DNA of 64,000 nucleotides from Methylocella sp. (GCA_037200525.1 JBBCGG010000001.1:2956501-3020500); one strand, 5' to 3'; counted from the stretch's first letter, positions 1 through 9,256 are shown. Program-made: numbers and translations. Notes: a model not told the origin generated them from the sequence alone.

Positions 1-2
1 TC

Positions 3-506
3 ACTCCCGCTCTCAATTTGCTGATCGGCGTCGGTTTGCTTGGCGGCATCCTCGCTTATCTTGTCTGGGTGACGATCCGCCGCCGCAATGTGCGCTTTCA
101 AGGCTTTCGACTCGAACTTCCAGGTCTTGGTCTGTCGCTCGGCCAGATCCTGCTTGGCATTATTGATCAATGCGCAGCTGCCGGCGTTCTTTACGTCCTG
201 CTGCCGACGCATAGCACCATCGATTTCTTCACCTTCGCGGCCACCTATGTGTTTGGCTGCATCCTTGGAGTCGCCAGCAACGCCCCCGGCGGCATCGGGG
301 TCTTCGAAGCGACGATGCTGAAGGCGGTGCCGGGGGTTGCGCAGGAACCTTTGCTGGCCTCGCTGCTGCTGTTTCGCGCCATCTATTATCTTGCGCCTTT
401 CGTCCTTGCTCTCGCCCTTCTCGGCGCACATGAGAGTTTCCGCCGCTGGAGGAGCTTGCGCGAGGCGATGCGGCGCACCGAGGCGCAAGTGGACGATCTC
501 GGCTAG
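3..506 (+). CDS. YbhN/UPF0104-family integral membrane protein (C-terminal part)
   Basis: The reading frame is open from the window edge, so this is the C-terminal about 167 residues of a longer protein (family members usually exceed 300). Several hydrophobic segments are visible. The stretch SNAPGGIGVFEATML followed by LLLFRAIYYLAPF is typical of the YbhN/UPF0104 (lysylphosphatidylglycerol synthase transmembrane-like) family, membrane proteins of poorly defined role, some linked to lipid flipping. The tail after the last helix is short and charged. The start lies outside the window. Family assignment is fairly firm; a specific substrate cannot be given. Confidence 0.8.
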   Translation, partial: TPALNLLIGVGLLGGILAYLVWVTIRRRNVRFQGFRLELPGLGLSLGQILLGIIDQCAAAGVLYVLLPTHSTIDFFTFAATYVFGCILGVASNAPGGIGVFEATMLKAVPGVAQEPLLASLLLFRAIYYLAPFVLALALLGAHESFRRWRSLREAMRRTEAQVDDLG

Positions 507-507
507 A

Positions 508-684
508 CATGATTCCGAAAAGTTGCAGACTTTTTTGGATAAGATCATGCGTTGAAATAGCAAGAGCATGATCCCGAAAAGTTGCAGACTTTTCGGACAA
601 AGATCATGCGTTGAAATAGCAAAAGCATGATCCCAAAAGTTGCGGACTTTTCGCGTAAGATCATGTGTTACAATAAAAAAGCGT
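508..684. repeat. Three tandem copies of a 59-bp hairpin-bearing repeat
   Basis: Units begin at 508, 567 and 626 with a period of 59 bp; the third is degraded at its end. Each contains an inverted repeat of the form CCGAAAAGT-tgcag-ACTTTTCGG (clearest in unit 2, about 572-595), preceded by CATGATC and followed by GATCATGCGTTGAAATAGCA. I recall similar dispersed repeats from intergenic regions of Hyphomicrobiales, but this was not checked. They fill the gap between the YbhN-type gene and phoR. No coding potential is seen. Confidence 0.8.
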
Positions 685-779
685 GATCGATTCGTTTTGA
701 AGAGATGATGCGCGAAGCTAAAGCCGTATAGAAGTCCTGGAGGCCGCGAACCTGCGCTCCAAAGCGACAGACGGAAACG

Positions 780-797
780 CTGTCAAAAAACCTTCAT
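780..797 (+). promoter_or_regulatory. Putative Pho box upstream of phoR (imperfect)
   Basis: CTGTCAA-AAAA-CCTTCAT fits the 7-4-7 architecture of the PhoB box (CTGTCAT-N4-CTGTCAT): 6 of 7 positions in the first half and 5 of 7 in the second. It lies about 46 bp before the phoR start, so the regulator operon may be autoregulated. It is weaker than the site before pstS and the call is an inference. Confidence 0.5.
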
Positions 798-842
798 GCT
801 TTTAGTTCAACGCATGTTTTTTGTTGTGCGCTCTGAAATAGG

Positions 843-1955
843 GTGGCTGCCTTGGAAAACCGAACAATGATTTCTGGAGGCGTAAGAACCCAGTCCTTGA
901 TGAGTAACCAACTGGCTCGCGACCGTCTTGTCATTAGCCGCTTGATTGACGCATTGCCTGAGGCGGTCATTGTCGTCGGCGCGGACGATCGGGTTCTTGC
1001 GATCAATTTTCCGGCGCAAGCGCTGTTCCCGGCGGTGCAGCCAGATCATCCTTTGGCGCGCGGGCTGCGGTCGCCGGACGTGCTCGATGCGGTGATGCGC
1101 GCCCGCGCGTCCGGCCATCCTGAACGCGCGACTTGGCTCGAGCGCGTGCCGGTCGAACGATTCTTCGAACTAAACGTCGCCGCAATGGAGGGATCGGACA
1201 TTGGACCGGCTATGATTCTGACCTTGCGAGACCTCAGCGAGGCTCGCCGGGTCGAACGGATGCGGGTCGATTTCGTCGCCAACGCAAGCCATGAATTGCG
1301 CACGCCGCTCGCATCTCTGCTTGGTTTCGTGGAGACGCTCCAGGGGCCGGCGCGGGAGGACGCCCCGGCCCGCGTGAAGTTTCTCGCCATCATGCGGGAG
1401 CAGGCGCAGCGGATGACCCGCCTCGTCGATGACCTTCTATCCCTGTCGCGAATTGAACAGAACCTGCATCTGCGTCCGCAATCCCCGGTTGATTTGGTCG
1501 CAATCCTTCGCCACATAGCCGATACGCTGACGCCAATGGCGCGCGATAACGATGTTGTCCTGAAGGTTGATGTTCCAACTTCGGTCGTCGTTAGCGGCGA
1601 TCGCGACGAATTGCTGCGAGTTGTCGAAAATCTCGTCGAAAACGCGATCAAGTACGGCGCCTGCGATTTAACCAGTTCTAGCCGCGACGTTGACATCACG
1701 CTCAAAGCGCGGGAGCGTCAATGCGTATTGAGCGTGCGCGACTACGGTCCGGGGATCGCGCCTGAGCATCTGCCACGCCTGACCGAGCGTTTCTATCGGG
1801 TTGACGCCGGCCAAAGCCGGGCCAAAGGCGGCACAGGCCTTGGTCTCGCCATCGTCAAACATATCGTCGCGCGCCATCGCGGCAGACTCGGCATCGAATC
1901 GACGGTCGGCGAAGGCGCGACCTTCAGCGTGACTTTGCCCTTGCACGTAAGATGA
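843..1955 (+). CDS. phoR: Phosphate regulon sensor histidine kinase PhoR
   Basis: 370 residues from a GTG start; an ATG at 900 is an alternative. A PAS-like sensor region covers about residues 25-130. It is followed by a HisKA dimerisation domain with phospho-acceptor His150 in NASHELRTPLASLLGFVETL, which is very characteristic of PhoR, and then a HATPase domain with N box (VVENLVENAIKYG), G1 (DYGPGIAPEHL) and G2 (GGTGLGLAIVKHIVA) boxes. No transmembrane segment is visible at the N-terminus, so the kinase looks soluble and would sense through the Pst complex and PhoU. It leads the phoR-pstSCAB-phoU-phoB cluster; the partner regulator is phoB at 6646. A Pho-box-like site lies upstream. Confidence 0.92.
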   Translation: MAALENRTMISGGVRTQSLMSNQLARDRLVISRLIDALPEAVIVVGADDRVLAINFPAQALFPAVQPDHPLARGLRSPDVLDAVMRARASGHPERATWLERVPVERFFELNVAAMEGSDIGPAMILTLRDLSEARRVERMRVDFVANASHELRTPLASLLGFVETLQGPAREDAPARVKFLAIMREQAQRMTRLVDDLLSLSRIEQNLHLRPQSPVDLVAILRHIADTLTPMARDNDVVLKVDVPTSVVVSGDRDELLRVVENLVENAIKYGACDLTSSSRDVDITLKARERQCVLSVRDYGPGIAPEHLPRLTERFYRVDAGQSRAKGGTGLGLAIVKHIVARHRGRLGIESTVGEGATFSVTLPLHVR

Positions 1956-1971
1956 TTCGATAAATCGACCG

Positions 1972-1989
1972 TTGTCATCAAGCTGTCAT
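1972..1989 (+). promoter_or_regulatory. Pho box upstream of pstS
   Basis: TTGTCAT-CAAG-CTGTCAT is two PhoB half-sites on an 11-bp pitch with a single mismatch to the consensus. A possible -10 element (CATAAT, 1998-2003) sits 8 bp downstream, the usual geometry when a Pho box replaces the -35 element. The site is 164 bp before the pstS ATG and should drive phosphate-starvation induction of pstSCAB-phoU-phoB independently of phoR. Confidence 0.85.
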
Positions 1990-2152
1990 TTTAAATTCAT
2001 AATGCCCTCGTCGATCCTTACTAGGATCAGATCAGGGCGTAGATGATAGTTTGTCTTCCGCCTCTAACGGACCCTTGCGGCGCAGGATCTCCAATTTGGT
2101 TGATCCAGCTCGCGGCGGATCTCCATTATTTCAGCCAATGAGAGGCAATTTC

Positions 2153-3199
2153 ATGAATTTCTCGTTCCTGCGAACGGCGCTAGCAGCGGCGACTTTGAGC
2201 CTCGCTGTTTGCGCATCGGCCGATGCGGCCACTATCACCGGCGCCGGCGCGACGTTCCCCTTTCCGATCTACGCCAAATGGGCGCAGGCTTATAAGGCCG
2301 TGAGCGGCAACGACCTGAATTATCAGTCGATCGGTTCCGGCGGCGGGATCAAGCAGATCAAGGCCAAGACGGTTACCTTCGGAGCGACCGATGCGCCGCT
2401 CACCGCCGATGAGCTCGCGGCCAGCGGCCTCGCGCAATGGCCGATGGTGATTGGCGGCATCGTGCCGGTTCTTAATCTCGATGGCGTCAACGCTGGCGAA
2501 CTTACGCTCGATGGGCCAACCCTCGCCAAGATCTTCTCGGGCGCCATCAAAACCTGGGACGATCCCGCGATTCAAAAGCTGAACAGCGGCGTCAAATTGC
2601 CGTCGGCCGCGATCGCCGTCGTGCATCGCTCGGACGGGTCCGGCACAACCTTCAACTTCACCAATTATCTTTCGAAGGTTTCTCCTGACTGGAAGAATTC
2701 CGTCGGCGTGAACACGGCGGTCGAATGGCCGGTTGGCATCGGCGCCAAGGGTAATGAAGGCGTCGCGAATAACGTCGTGCAGACCAAGAATTCGATTGGC
2801 TACATCGAATACGCCTATGCCATGCAGAACAAGATGACGTACGCCAAAATGATCAATCAGGCGGGCAAGACGGTGGCCCCGTCGATCTCAAGCTTCCAGG
2901 CCGCGGCGGGCAACGCCGACTGGGAGCACGCTCCCGGCTTCTACCAGATTCTGACCGACCAGCCTGGAGCCGGTTCTTGGCCGATCACAGCCGCGACCTT
3001 CATCTTGATGCCGAAGGCGCCGCAGGATGTGGCCGCCGCGAAGGAAGCCCTGAAGTTTTTCGATTGGGCCTTCGCCAACGGAGCTAAGTCCGCAGAGGAG
3101 CTCGACTATATTCCGCTGCCTTCATCTTTGATTGCGCTGATCAAGAAGACTTGGGCGTCCGACATCAAAGACACGGATGGCAAAGCTTTGCTGAATTAA
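2153..3199 (+). CDS. pstS: Phosphate ABC transporter substrate-binding protein PstS
   Basis: About 348 residues. Periplasmic phosphate-binding subunit of the Pst high-affinity importer. The start at ATG 2153 is chosen because AGAGG lies 7 bp upstream (2141-2145) and it gives a clean signal peptide ending in SADA before [13 protein letters not shown], the canonical mature N-terminus of PstS. Phosphate-contact motifs include [12 protein letters not shown], the GSGGGIKQI loop and [12 protein letters not shown]. The frame is open further upstream to 2051 but that extension has no signal-peptide logic. It is preceded by a strong Pho box and followed by a perfect hairpin before pstC. Confidence 0.95.
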   Translation: MNFSFLRTALAAATLSLAVCASADAATITGAGATFPFPIYAKWAQAYKAVSGNDLNYQSIGSGGGIKQIKAKTVTFGATDAPLTADELAASGLAQWPMVIGGIVPVLNLDGVNAGELTLDGPTLAKIFSGAIKTWDDPAIQKLNSGVKLPSAAIAVVHRSDGSGTTFNFTNYLSKVSPDWKNSVGVNTAVEWPVGIGAKGNEGVANNVVQTKNSIGYIEYAYAMQNKMTYAKMINQAGKTVAPSISSFQAAAGNADWEHAPGFYQILTDQPGAGSWPITAATFILMPKAPQDVAAAKEALKFFDWAFANGAKSAEELDYIPLPSSLIALIKKTWASDIKDTDGKALLN

Positions 3200-3232
3200 G
3201 CATCGCTGTGCGCGGAACAATTGGCTCTGGAG

Positions 3233-3257
3233 CTGCGCCGCCGTACTGGCGGCGCAG
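3233..3257 (+). other. Perfect 10-bp intercistronic hairpin between pstS and pstC
   Basis: CTGCGCCGCC-gtact-GGCGGCGCAG: a 10-bp perfect stem with a 5-nt loop 33 bp after the pstS stop. No U-run follows, so it is more likely an RNA-stabilising or attenuating structure than a full terminator. It would let pstS mRNA outnumber the permease genes, as is common for binding-protein operons (inference). Confidence 0.7.
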
Positions 3258-3286
3258 GCAAAATGAAGGCCGCGAGGAGAGACGCC

Positions 3287-4276
3287 GTGGTTGACGTTGC
3301 AATCGGCGATGTCGGACGAGATAGAGCGCAAAAGCTGGCCAAGACTCTGAGCTGGCTCAAGCTCCAGGATGATGGATTCCGTCTCCTGACCCTGTCCGCT
3401 GCGATCGCGGTTCTTTTGATTCTCGGCGGGGTCATCGCTTCATTGGTCGTTGGCTCGCTTCCGGCCATAAGAGCGTTTGGGTTCGACTTTCTGACGGTGC
3501 AAACCTGGAATCCGGTCACCGAAAAATTCGGAGCCCTTCCAGCGATCTACGGCACGCTTGTCACCGCTCTCATCGCCTTGCTCGTCGCGGCCCCTGTCGG
3601 CGTTGGCATAGCGATTTTTCTGACCGAGCTCTGCCCTTACATTTTACGCCGTCCGATCGGCATCGGCGTCGAGCTTCTCGCGGGCATTCCCTCGATTATT
3701 TACGGCATCTGGGGCCTTTTCCTTTTTGCCCCTGCCGTACAAAAATATGTTCAGCCCCCATTGATCGCGGCATTCGGCGACGTGCCGATTCTGTCTACGC
3801 TTTTCGCCGGGCCGCCCTATGGAATCGGCATTCTTACCGCTGGCTTCATCCTCGGCATCATGGTCATCCCTTTCGTCGCCTCCATTTCTCGCGATGTGTT
3901 CGAAACCGTGCCCGCCGTGCTGAAGGAAGCGGCCTACGGGCAGGGCTGCAACACCTGGGAGGTCGTGCGTTTCATCGTCATTCCGTATACGCGCACTGGC
4001 GTCATCGGCGGCGTGATGCTGGCTCTTGGCCGGGCCCTCGGCGAAACCATGGCGGTGACATTCGTCATCGGCAACGCGCACAGGATCGCGGGCTCGCTGC
4101 TCGCTCCCGGCACGACGATCTCGGCGACGATCGCCAATGAATTCACCGAAGCAGTCGGCGATCTTTACACCTCGGCCTTGATCGAGCTTGGCCTGATCCT
4201 TTTCTTCATCACTTTTTTCATTCTCGCCGCCGCGCGTTTGCTGTTGATGCGGCTCGAACGTCAGGCGGGGGCTTAA
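3287..4276 (+). CDS. pstC: Phosphate ABC transporter permease PstC
   Basis: About 330 residues. Inner-membrane permease with several hydrophobic helices; the EAA-type cytoplasmic loop is visible as ETVPAVLKEAAYGQGCNTWE, followed by GRALGETMAVTFVIGN, typical of PstC. The GTG at 3287 is preferred because GAGGAG lies 7 bp before it; ATG 3263 would add 8 residues. Starts further upstream would run through the pstS-pstC hairpin. Three bases separate its stop from pstA. Confidence 0.93.
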   Translation: MVDVAIGDVGRDRAQKLAKTLSWLKLQDDGFRLLTLSAAIAVLLILGGVIASLVVGSLPAIRAFGFDFLTVQTWNPVTEKFGALPAIYGTLVTALIALLVAAPVGVGIAIFLTELCPYILRRPIGIGVELLAGIPSIIYGIWGLFLFAPAVQKYVQPPLIAAFGDVPILSTLFAGPPYGIGILTAGFILGIMVIPFVASISRDVFETVPAVLKEAAYGQGCNTWEVVRFIVIPYTRTGVIGGVMLALGRALGETMAVTFVIGNAHRIAGSLLAPGTTISATIANEFTEAVGDLYTSALIELGLILFFITFFILAAARLLLMRLERQAGA

Positions 4277-4279
4277 ACC

Positions 4280-5119
4280 ATGACGCTTTATGAGAGACGC
4301 CGCCGCGTCGGCGCCATTTACCTGGCGCTCTGTTTCGCGTCGGCCCTGTTTGGCATTGGCTGCCTGATGGTCATTCTCTCCACGCTTCTGGTTGAGGGAT
4401 TCAGCGGCCTTTCGCTGGCGGTCTTCACGCAGATGACGCCCCCGCCCGGATCGGGGGGCGGCCTGTTGAACGCCATTGTCGGCAGCCTCATCATGACCAC
4501 GCTTGGCGTCGCGGTCGGCGCGCCGCTCGGCATACTGGCCGGCACCTATATGGCGGAATACGGTCGCTTCGCGAAGCTCACCGTCGTCGTGCGCTTCATC
4601 AATGACATTCTGCTCAGCGCGCCTTCCATCGTCATCGGTCTTTTCATTTATGAGGTCATTGTTTCGCGAATGGGCCACTTCTCCGCCTTCGCTGGAGCCA
4701 TGTCGCTGGCGGTGATCGTCGTTCCCGTCGTCGTGCGCACGACCGAGGACATGCTGCGTCTCGTGTCCAATCCATTGAGAGAGGCTGCGAGCGCGCTCGG
4801 CCTGCCGCGCTCCGTCGTTATAATCGAGGTAGCCTATCGCGCCGCACGAGCGGGGCTGATCACCGGCGTTCTCCTCGCCATCGCCCGCGTCAGCGGCGAA
4901 ACCGCGCCGTTGATTTTCACGGCGCTGAACAATCAGTTCTTCAGCGCTGATTTGAATGCGCCCATGGCGAGTTTGCCGGCCGTCATCTTCCAGTTCGCGC
5001 TGAGTCCATACAAGGAGTGGCAGCAGCTTGCTTGGACTGGCGCTCTCATCATCACTATTGCGGTGCTCGTGCTCTCGATCACTGCGCGTGCGCTCGGTGG
5101 AGCAAGGACCGCGAAATGA
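4280..5119 (+). CDS. pstA: Phosphate ABC transporter permease PstA
   Basis: 279 residues with multiple membrane segments. Family signatures include [20 protein letters not shown] near the start of the permease domain, the loop [18 protein letters not shown] and [20 protein letters not shown], all typical of PstA. It pairs with PstC to form the channel energised by PstB. Its TGA overlaps the pstB ATG (ATGA, 5116-5119), so the two are probably translationally coupled. Confidence 0.94.
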   Translation: MTLYERRRRVGAIYLALCFASALFGIGCLMVILSTLLVEGFSGLSLAVFTQMTPPPGSGGGLLNAIVGSLIMTTLGVAVGAPLGILAGTYMAEYGRFAKLTVVVRFINDILLSAPSIVIGLFIYEVIVSRMGHFSAFAGAMSLAVIVVPVVVRTTEDMLRLVSNPLREAASALGLPRSVVIIEVAYRAARAGLITGVLLAIARVSGETAPLIFTALNNQFFSADLNAPMASLPAVIFQFALSPYKEWQQLAWTGALIITIAVLVLSITARALGGARTAK

Positions 5120-5898
5120 CGGCAATGCAAAAAATCTCGAACCTCGCGCCGAAGATCTCGGTCCGCGGCCTCAATTTTTTCTATGGCGACACGCCGGCTT
5201 TGAAGAATGTCACGCTCCCGCTTCATTCAAACAATGTGACGTCCTTCATCGGGCCGTCCGGCTGCGGAAAATCGACGCTTCTTCGCGTCATGAACCGTAT
5301 GTACGATCTCTACCCCAGGCAAAGGGCGGAGGGCGAAGTGCTCCTGGATGGCGAGAACATCTTGAGGCCAGAGCAGGACCTCAATATTTTGCGCTCGCGC
5401 GTCGGCATGGTATTTCAAAAGCCGACGCCGTTTCCGATGTCTATCTACGACAATGTCGCTTTTGGCCTCAGACTTTATGAGAAAGTCGATAAGGCCGAAC
5501 TTGACCAGCGCGTCGAGGCCGCATTGAGACATGCGGCGTTGTGGACGGAGGTCAAAGACAAGCTGAAGGCTTCGGGCCTATCGCTTTCGGGCGGTCAGCA
5601 GCAACGGCTTTGCATCGCTCGCACCATCGCCCTTTATCCGGAAGTCATTTTACTTGACGAACCTTGTTCGGCGCTCGATCCTATTTCAACGGCCAAGATC
5701 GAGGAATTGATCGACGAATTGAAAGAAAAATATACGATCGCCATCGTTACTCATAATATGCAGCAAGCCGCGCGCTGTTCCGATTACACTGCGTTCATGT
5801 ATCTCGGCGAACTTATTGAATTTGGCGTCACATCGCAAATTTTTACTTCACCAGATTGTAAACAGACGCAGAATTATATTACCGGCCGATTCGGCTGA
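5116..5898 (+). CDS. pstB: Phosphate ABC transporter ATP-binding protein PstB
   Basis: 260 residues, the usual PstB length. Walker [10 protein letters not shown] at residues 46-54, signature LSGGQQQR, Walker [14 protein letters not shown] with D181/E182, and the PstB-type C-terminus ending [11 protein letters not shown]. The start at 5116 overlaps the pstA stop (ATGA). The same frame stays open upstream to 5017, but that would bury the start in pstA and is rejected. Confidence 0.96.
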   Translation: MTAMQKISNLAPKISVRGLNFFYGDTPALKNVTLPLHSNNVTSFIGPSGCGKSTLLRVMNRMYDLYPRQRAEGEVLLDGENILRPEQDLNILRSRVGMVFQKPTPFPMSIYDNVAFGLRLYEKVDKAELDQRVEAALRHAALWTEVKDKLKASGLSLSGGQQQRLCIARTIALYPEVILLDEPCSALDPISTAKIEELIDELKEKYTIAIVTHNMQQAARCSDYTAFMYLGELIEFGVTSQIFTSPDCKQTQNYITGRFG

Positions 5899-5927
5899 GC
5901 GTTGGCGCGGCCTTTCAGGAACAACTC

Positions 5928-6641
5928 ATGTCCGAACACATCGTCGCAGCTTACGATAAGGAACTCGAGGCGCTTGGCCAGAAGATTGCCGAAATGGGCG
6001 GCATCGCTGAAAAAATGCTGTCCGACGCAATGGATTCGCTGATCGAATTCGACACCAAACTTGCCCAGGCGACGATCAACAGCGATCCGCGTCTTGACGC
6101 GCTACAGCGCGATATTGAGGAGCAGGCGATTCTGACGATCGCGCGGCGTCAGCCGATGGCCGTCGACCTGCGCGAAATTATAGCGACGATCCGCATTTCA
6201 AACGATCTCGAGCGCGTCGGCGATCTCGCCAAGAACATAGCGAAGCGCGCCATCAAGATCGCGGCGGACGTGCGCATCCCGCGCGCGATCGTTGGCCTCA
6301 AGTCGATGCACGAGGCCGCCGCCATATTGCTGAAGGATGTGCTCGACGCCTATTCGCAGCGCGATGCTGAACGCGCGCGGAGCGTGTGGATCTATGACGC
6401 GGAACTCGACTCCCTCGAGGACTCGGTGTTTCGCGATCTCCTGACCTTTATGATGGAGGACCCGCGCAACATTTCCTTCTGTGCGCATCTTCTGTTCTGC
6501 TCCAAAAACATCGAGCGAATCGGCGATCATTCCACCAACATTGCTGAGACGGTGATTTACCTTGTTACCGGAGAGTCCATGCCGTCAGACCGGCCGAAGG
6601 GCCGGGGCCTGATGTCCGATCCACCCACGACGGGCGTGTGA
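5928..6641 (+). CDS. phoU: Phosphate signalling complex protein PhoU
   Basis: 237 residues. Two tandem PhoU helical bundles are evident. The first contains the family motif around SNDLERVGDLAKNIAKRA, the second around SKNIERIGDHSTNIAETVIY; each carries the E-R-x-G-D metal-binding signature. PhoU bridges the Pst transporter and PhoR and keeps the kinase off when phosphate is plentiful. It lies between pstB (29-bp gap) and phoB (4-bp gap) in the operon. Confidence 0.96.
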   Translation: MSEHIVAAYDKELEALGQKIAEMGGIAEKMLSDAMDSLIEFDTKLAQATINSDPRLDALQRDIEEQAILTIARRQPMAVDLREIIATIRISNDLERVGDLAKNIAKRAIKIAADVRIPRAIVGLKSMHEAAAILLKDVLDAYSQRDAERARSVWIYDAELDSLEDSVFRDLLTFMMEDPRNISFCAHLLFCSKNIERIGDHSTNIAETVIYLVTGESMPSDRPKGRGLMSDPPTTGV

Positions 6642-6645
6642 AGCC

Positions 6646-7428
6646 ATGAGCGAAGTCCAAACCCAAACGCAAATCCCCAATGACGGCCGCCTGAATTCCG
6701 GGCGGCTTCCTGCGACGGCTCCGGCTGCACGCATTCTCGTCGTGGAGGACGAGGCGGCGTTGAGCCTATTGCTCGCCTATAACCTTGAGGCCGAAGGTTT
6801 TGTCGTGGACCGGGTCGAACGCGGTGACGAAGCCGAAGTCAGGCTGAGCGAGATGATCCCTGATCTCGTCATTCTCGACTGGATGCTGCCAGGCGTCTCG
6901 GGACTTGAGATCTGCCGGCGAATGCGGGCGCGAGAGGTGACCCGCAGCCTGCCGGTGATCATGCTGACCGCGCGCGGAGAAGAAAGCGAGCGCGTTCGCG
7001 GCCTCTCGATCGGTGCCGATGATTACGTAGTCAAGCCGTTTTCTGTGCCCGAACTTATGGCGCGCGTTCGCGCTTTGCTGCGCCGGGCGCGACCGGACAG
7101 GGTGGCGGGCGTCCTTTCAGCAGGCGATCTCGAGCTTGACCGCCAGAATTGGCGTGTTCACCGTGCAGGCCGCGATGTGCATCTTGGGCCGACGGAATTT
7201 CGCCTGCTCGAGCATTTGATGGAAAAACCGGGCCGCGTGTTCTCTCGCGCGCAGTTGCTCGACAGCGTGTGGGGTCTCTCCGCCGAGATCGACGAGCGCA
7301 CTGTCGATGTTCATGTCGGCCGGCTGCGCAAGGCGTTGTCGAGCGGCGTCGAAAAAGATCCTATCCGGACTGTAAGGGGCGCCGGCTATTCCTTCGACGA
7401 AACCTTTGGCAAACCTCTGTCAGGCTGA
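6646..7428 (+). CDS. phoB: Phosphate regulon response regulator PhoB
   Basis: 260 residues. Receiver domain about 29-145 with acidic pocket VVEDE, phospho-acceptor Asp78 (LVILDWMLPG) and conserved TARGEE and DDYVVKPFSVPEL motifs. An OmpR-type winged helix follows, with the recognition region around DERTVDVHVGRLRKAL. An N-terminal extension of about 28 polar residues precedes the receiver domain, longer than the usual PhoB start. It binds the Pho boxes at 1972 and probably 780 when phosphorylated by PhoR. Confidence 0.95.
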   Translation: MSEVQTQTQIPNDGRLNSGRLPATAPAARILVVEDEAALSLLLAYNLEAEGFVVDRVERGDEAEVRLSEMIPDLVILDWMLPGVSGLEICRRMRAREVTRSLPVIMLTARGEESERVRGLSIGADDYVVKPFSVPELMARVRALLRRARPDRVAGVLSAGDLELDRQNWRVHRAGRDVHLGPTEFRLLEHLMEKPGRVFSRAQLLDSVWGLSAEIDERTVDVHVGRLRKALSSGVEKDPIRTVRGAGYSFDETFGKPLSG

Positions 7429-7451
7429 GGCCGGGCCCAATGGCGGGGATC

Positions 7452-7473
7452 GGACAGCGCCGACGCGCTGTCC
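7452..7473 (+). terminator. Candidate terminator hairpin after phoB
   Basis: GGACAGCGC-cgac-GCGCTGTCC is a perfect 9-bp stem with a 4-nt loop, 23 bp after the phoB stop. No clear U-tract follows, so it could be a weak or Rho-assisted end of the pho operon. Confidence 0.45.
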
Positions 7474-7782
7474 CGAGTTCCGACTGGGAACCCCAATAGG
7501 GCTCAACGGCATTTCTTCGCCTTCGCGCTGATTTCGCCCCAGCTCAAAGCCGGGAGGCCGGCTTGAAAACGCCGACGCGAAGAACGAAGGCGTCTCCGCG
7601 GATTTGAAGGTGCGCCTTCAAGGTTTGAGCTTTGTTTGCCGGTTTTCTGCGGCGCATGCTTCAAGAAAAACGGACGGAAAATAGCAATGGCCCCGCAACG
7701 TCCATTGCAGGGCCGAACCTAAATCCAGTTCTATCTTATTCGATCCGCGCCGATCGAATGCGCAGGTTGTGGGTCGCCTCGG
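7474..7782. other. Intergenic region between convergent phoB and gcrA
   Basis: No convincing gene. It contains an imperfect inverted repeat at 7689-7714 (GGCCCcGCAA ... TTGCaGGGCC), which could end the gcrA transcript arriving on the minus strand. Nothing else is recognised. Confidence 0.5.
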
Positions 7783-8325
7783 TCAGGCCGATTTTTGCGT
7801 GCGCATTTGGCGACGACGATCTTGATGCGGCTGATAAGCGAGCGCAGCGTGGCATCTGCAATAGGGGCCTTCGCCCCCGATCTTTCTCGCGCCACAAAAG
7901 CGAAAATCCGACTGCGTCGGATCTCCGAGCGGCCATCGGCACATCGAGTCGAGCAGTTCGACGATCGTCACTGGCTCGGTGATCGGAACCACAACATCGA
8001 CGGCTGGAGCTAGCGCTCGCGCTTCAACTGCGAAGGGCTGCATGGCTAACGCCGTATTGCCCTGAACGAACGCGCTCGCGCCTTGGATCATTGGGCCTTT
8101 GGGTCGCGGGTTTGATGCGCGCAGCACGGATTTTTGCGCCGGTCGCGGAACGGACGCAGGCTCAGCCACAACTTTGGTCCGGCCCGATAGACCAAGCCGA
8201 TAAACCTTGCCGATGACGGCGTTGCGCGTCAGTCCGTTTGAGAGTTCCTTCGCGATCCGGCTGGCGCTCAATCCTTGAAGCCAGAGCTTTTGCAGCAGAT
8301 CGATGCGTTCATCGGTCCAGGACAT
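7783..8325 (-). CDS. gcrA: GcrA-family cell cycle regulator
   Basis: 180 residues. The N-terminus MSWTDERIDLLQKLWLQGLS with the helix-turn-helix continuing SASRIAKELSNGLTRNAVIGKV is the GcrA signature. The C-terminus has CRWPLGDP, FCGARK and YCRCHAALAYQP, the Cys-rich tail of the family. GcrA associates with the housekeeping sigma factor and activates promoters carrying methylated GANTC sites, a mechanism restricted to Alphaproteobacteria, which supports the taxonomic placement. It stands alone, convergent with the pho operon. Confidence 0.95.
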   Translation of the reverse strand: MSWTDERIDLLQKLWLQGLSASRIAKELSNGLTRNAVIGKVYRLGLSGRTKVVAEPASVPRPAQKSVLRASNPRPKGPMIQGASAFVQGNTALAMQPFAVEARALAPAVDVVVPITEPVTIVELLDSMCRWPLGDPTQSDFRFCGARKIGGEGPYCRCHAALAYQPHQDRRRQMRTQKSA

Positions 8326-9256
8326 TGGGGTCTCCTAGAAATTGGTCAATTTGCAATCCGGGTCGTGCGAATTTGGGTCAAAAGCCATAATCACGGGAGG
8401 GAGCTCTCCCCGACGCCATCCGAATAAACGCGACCAAACACACTGATTCGCCGCCAAAAGGGCTGCGTATCTTTTCACGGACCTCGAACCGATTTAAGTT
8501 TCTACGATATGTCGTGGTCCATAGGCAGCACGCTACACTAGCCGTTGAATCGCATGCAAGCTCCCTGAGGTGCTGAAGAATGTTTTCAACAGAAGCTTGC
8601 ACGGCTGCTCGGAGCTTTTGGAGATTGCGCCCTCATGTTGGGCAAAGCCAGCGTCTTGAGGGATGGCGGCATAACCCTTCATCATGCCTCGGGCTTTGAG
8701 TCATTCGAGGTTGGGCTTGCCCGACTTTGAACGCCATAAAAACTGCTCTCGACAAAAGCGGGAGTCGGGAAAGCGCGCTCGCCCCTTTGTTGAGCATCGA
8801 GGTTCGTCTTCGGAAATGACCGAGCCAAACCGCCCTTTCAAAGCATGAGGGATTGAAAGCTGGCTGCGACTTTGCCCGAAGAAGATCGCCGAGGCCGCCT
8901 TGTCCCTACGCAATATATTTAATTCTTGCTCCTTCTTGTTTAATTCAGGCCGGATGGCCTCGCAGCGAGATTTGCAAAGTAGGCTTGCGCCGGACTGGTG
9001 CGCTCAACGGCATTCCACGCCCGACGGCAGACCCCGCACGGCTGTTCAGCCGATTAAATTGCCGGGCCTTTGCAAACTGCGATCGTTTATGGCAGATCGC
9101 GTTTGCTTTTTTTCGGAGCGCAATGGCTCAAAGCCTTGCGCCGCGGTTAAAATTTGCGTGAGCTCATCCTGCCTCGCGTTGTGTTTGGACCGATTTAATA
9201 CTAGAAAGACTTCATGATATTTTTGACGACGAATTGATTTTCTGGATTCAACAGCC
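8326..9256. other. Long intergenic region without a supported gene
   Basis: About 930 bp between gcrA and the acetyltransferase-like gene. Short open frames exist on both strands but none shows family motifs, a good ribosome-binding site or natural amino-acid composition. It probably holds the gcrA promoter (near 8330-8400) and degraded sequence. Confidence 0.5.

Noticed and set aside
3644-5125. A long minus-strand open frame (about 493 codons)
   Set aside because: It lies exactly antisense to pstC and pstA; its product is Arg/Asp-rich low-complexity, as expected from the mirror of GC-rich coding DNA.
8853-9161. Short frames in the gap between gcrA and the acetyltransferase-like gene
   Set aside because: Overlapping frames in several phases, no ribosome-binding site and no motif.
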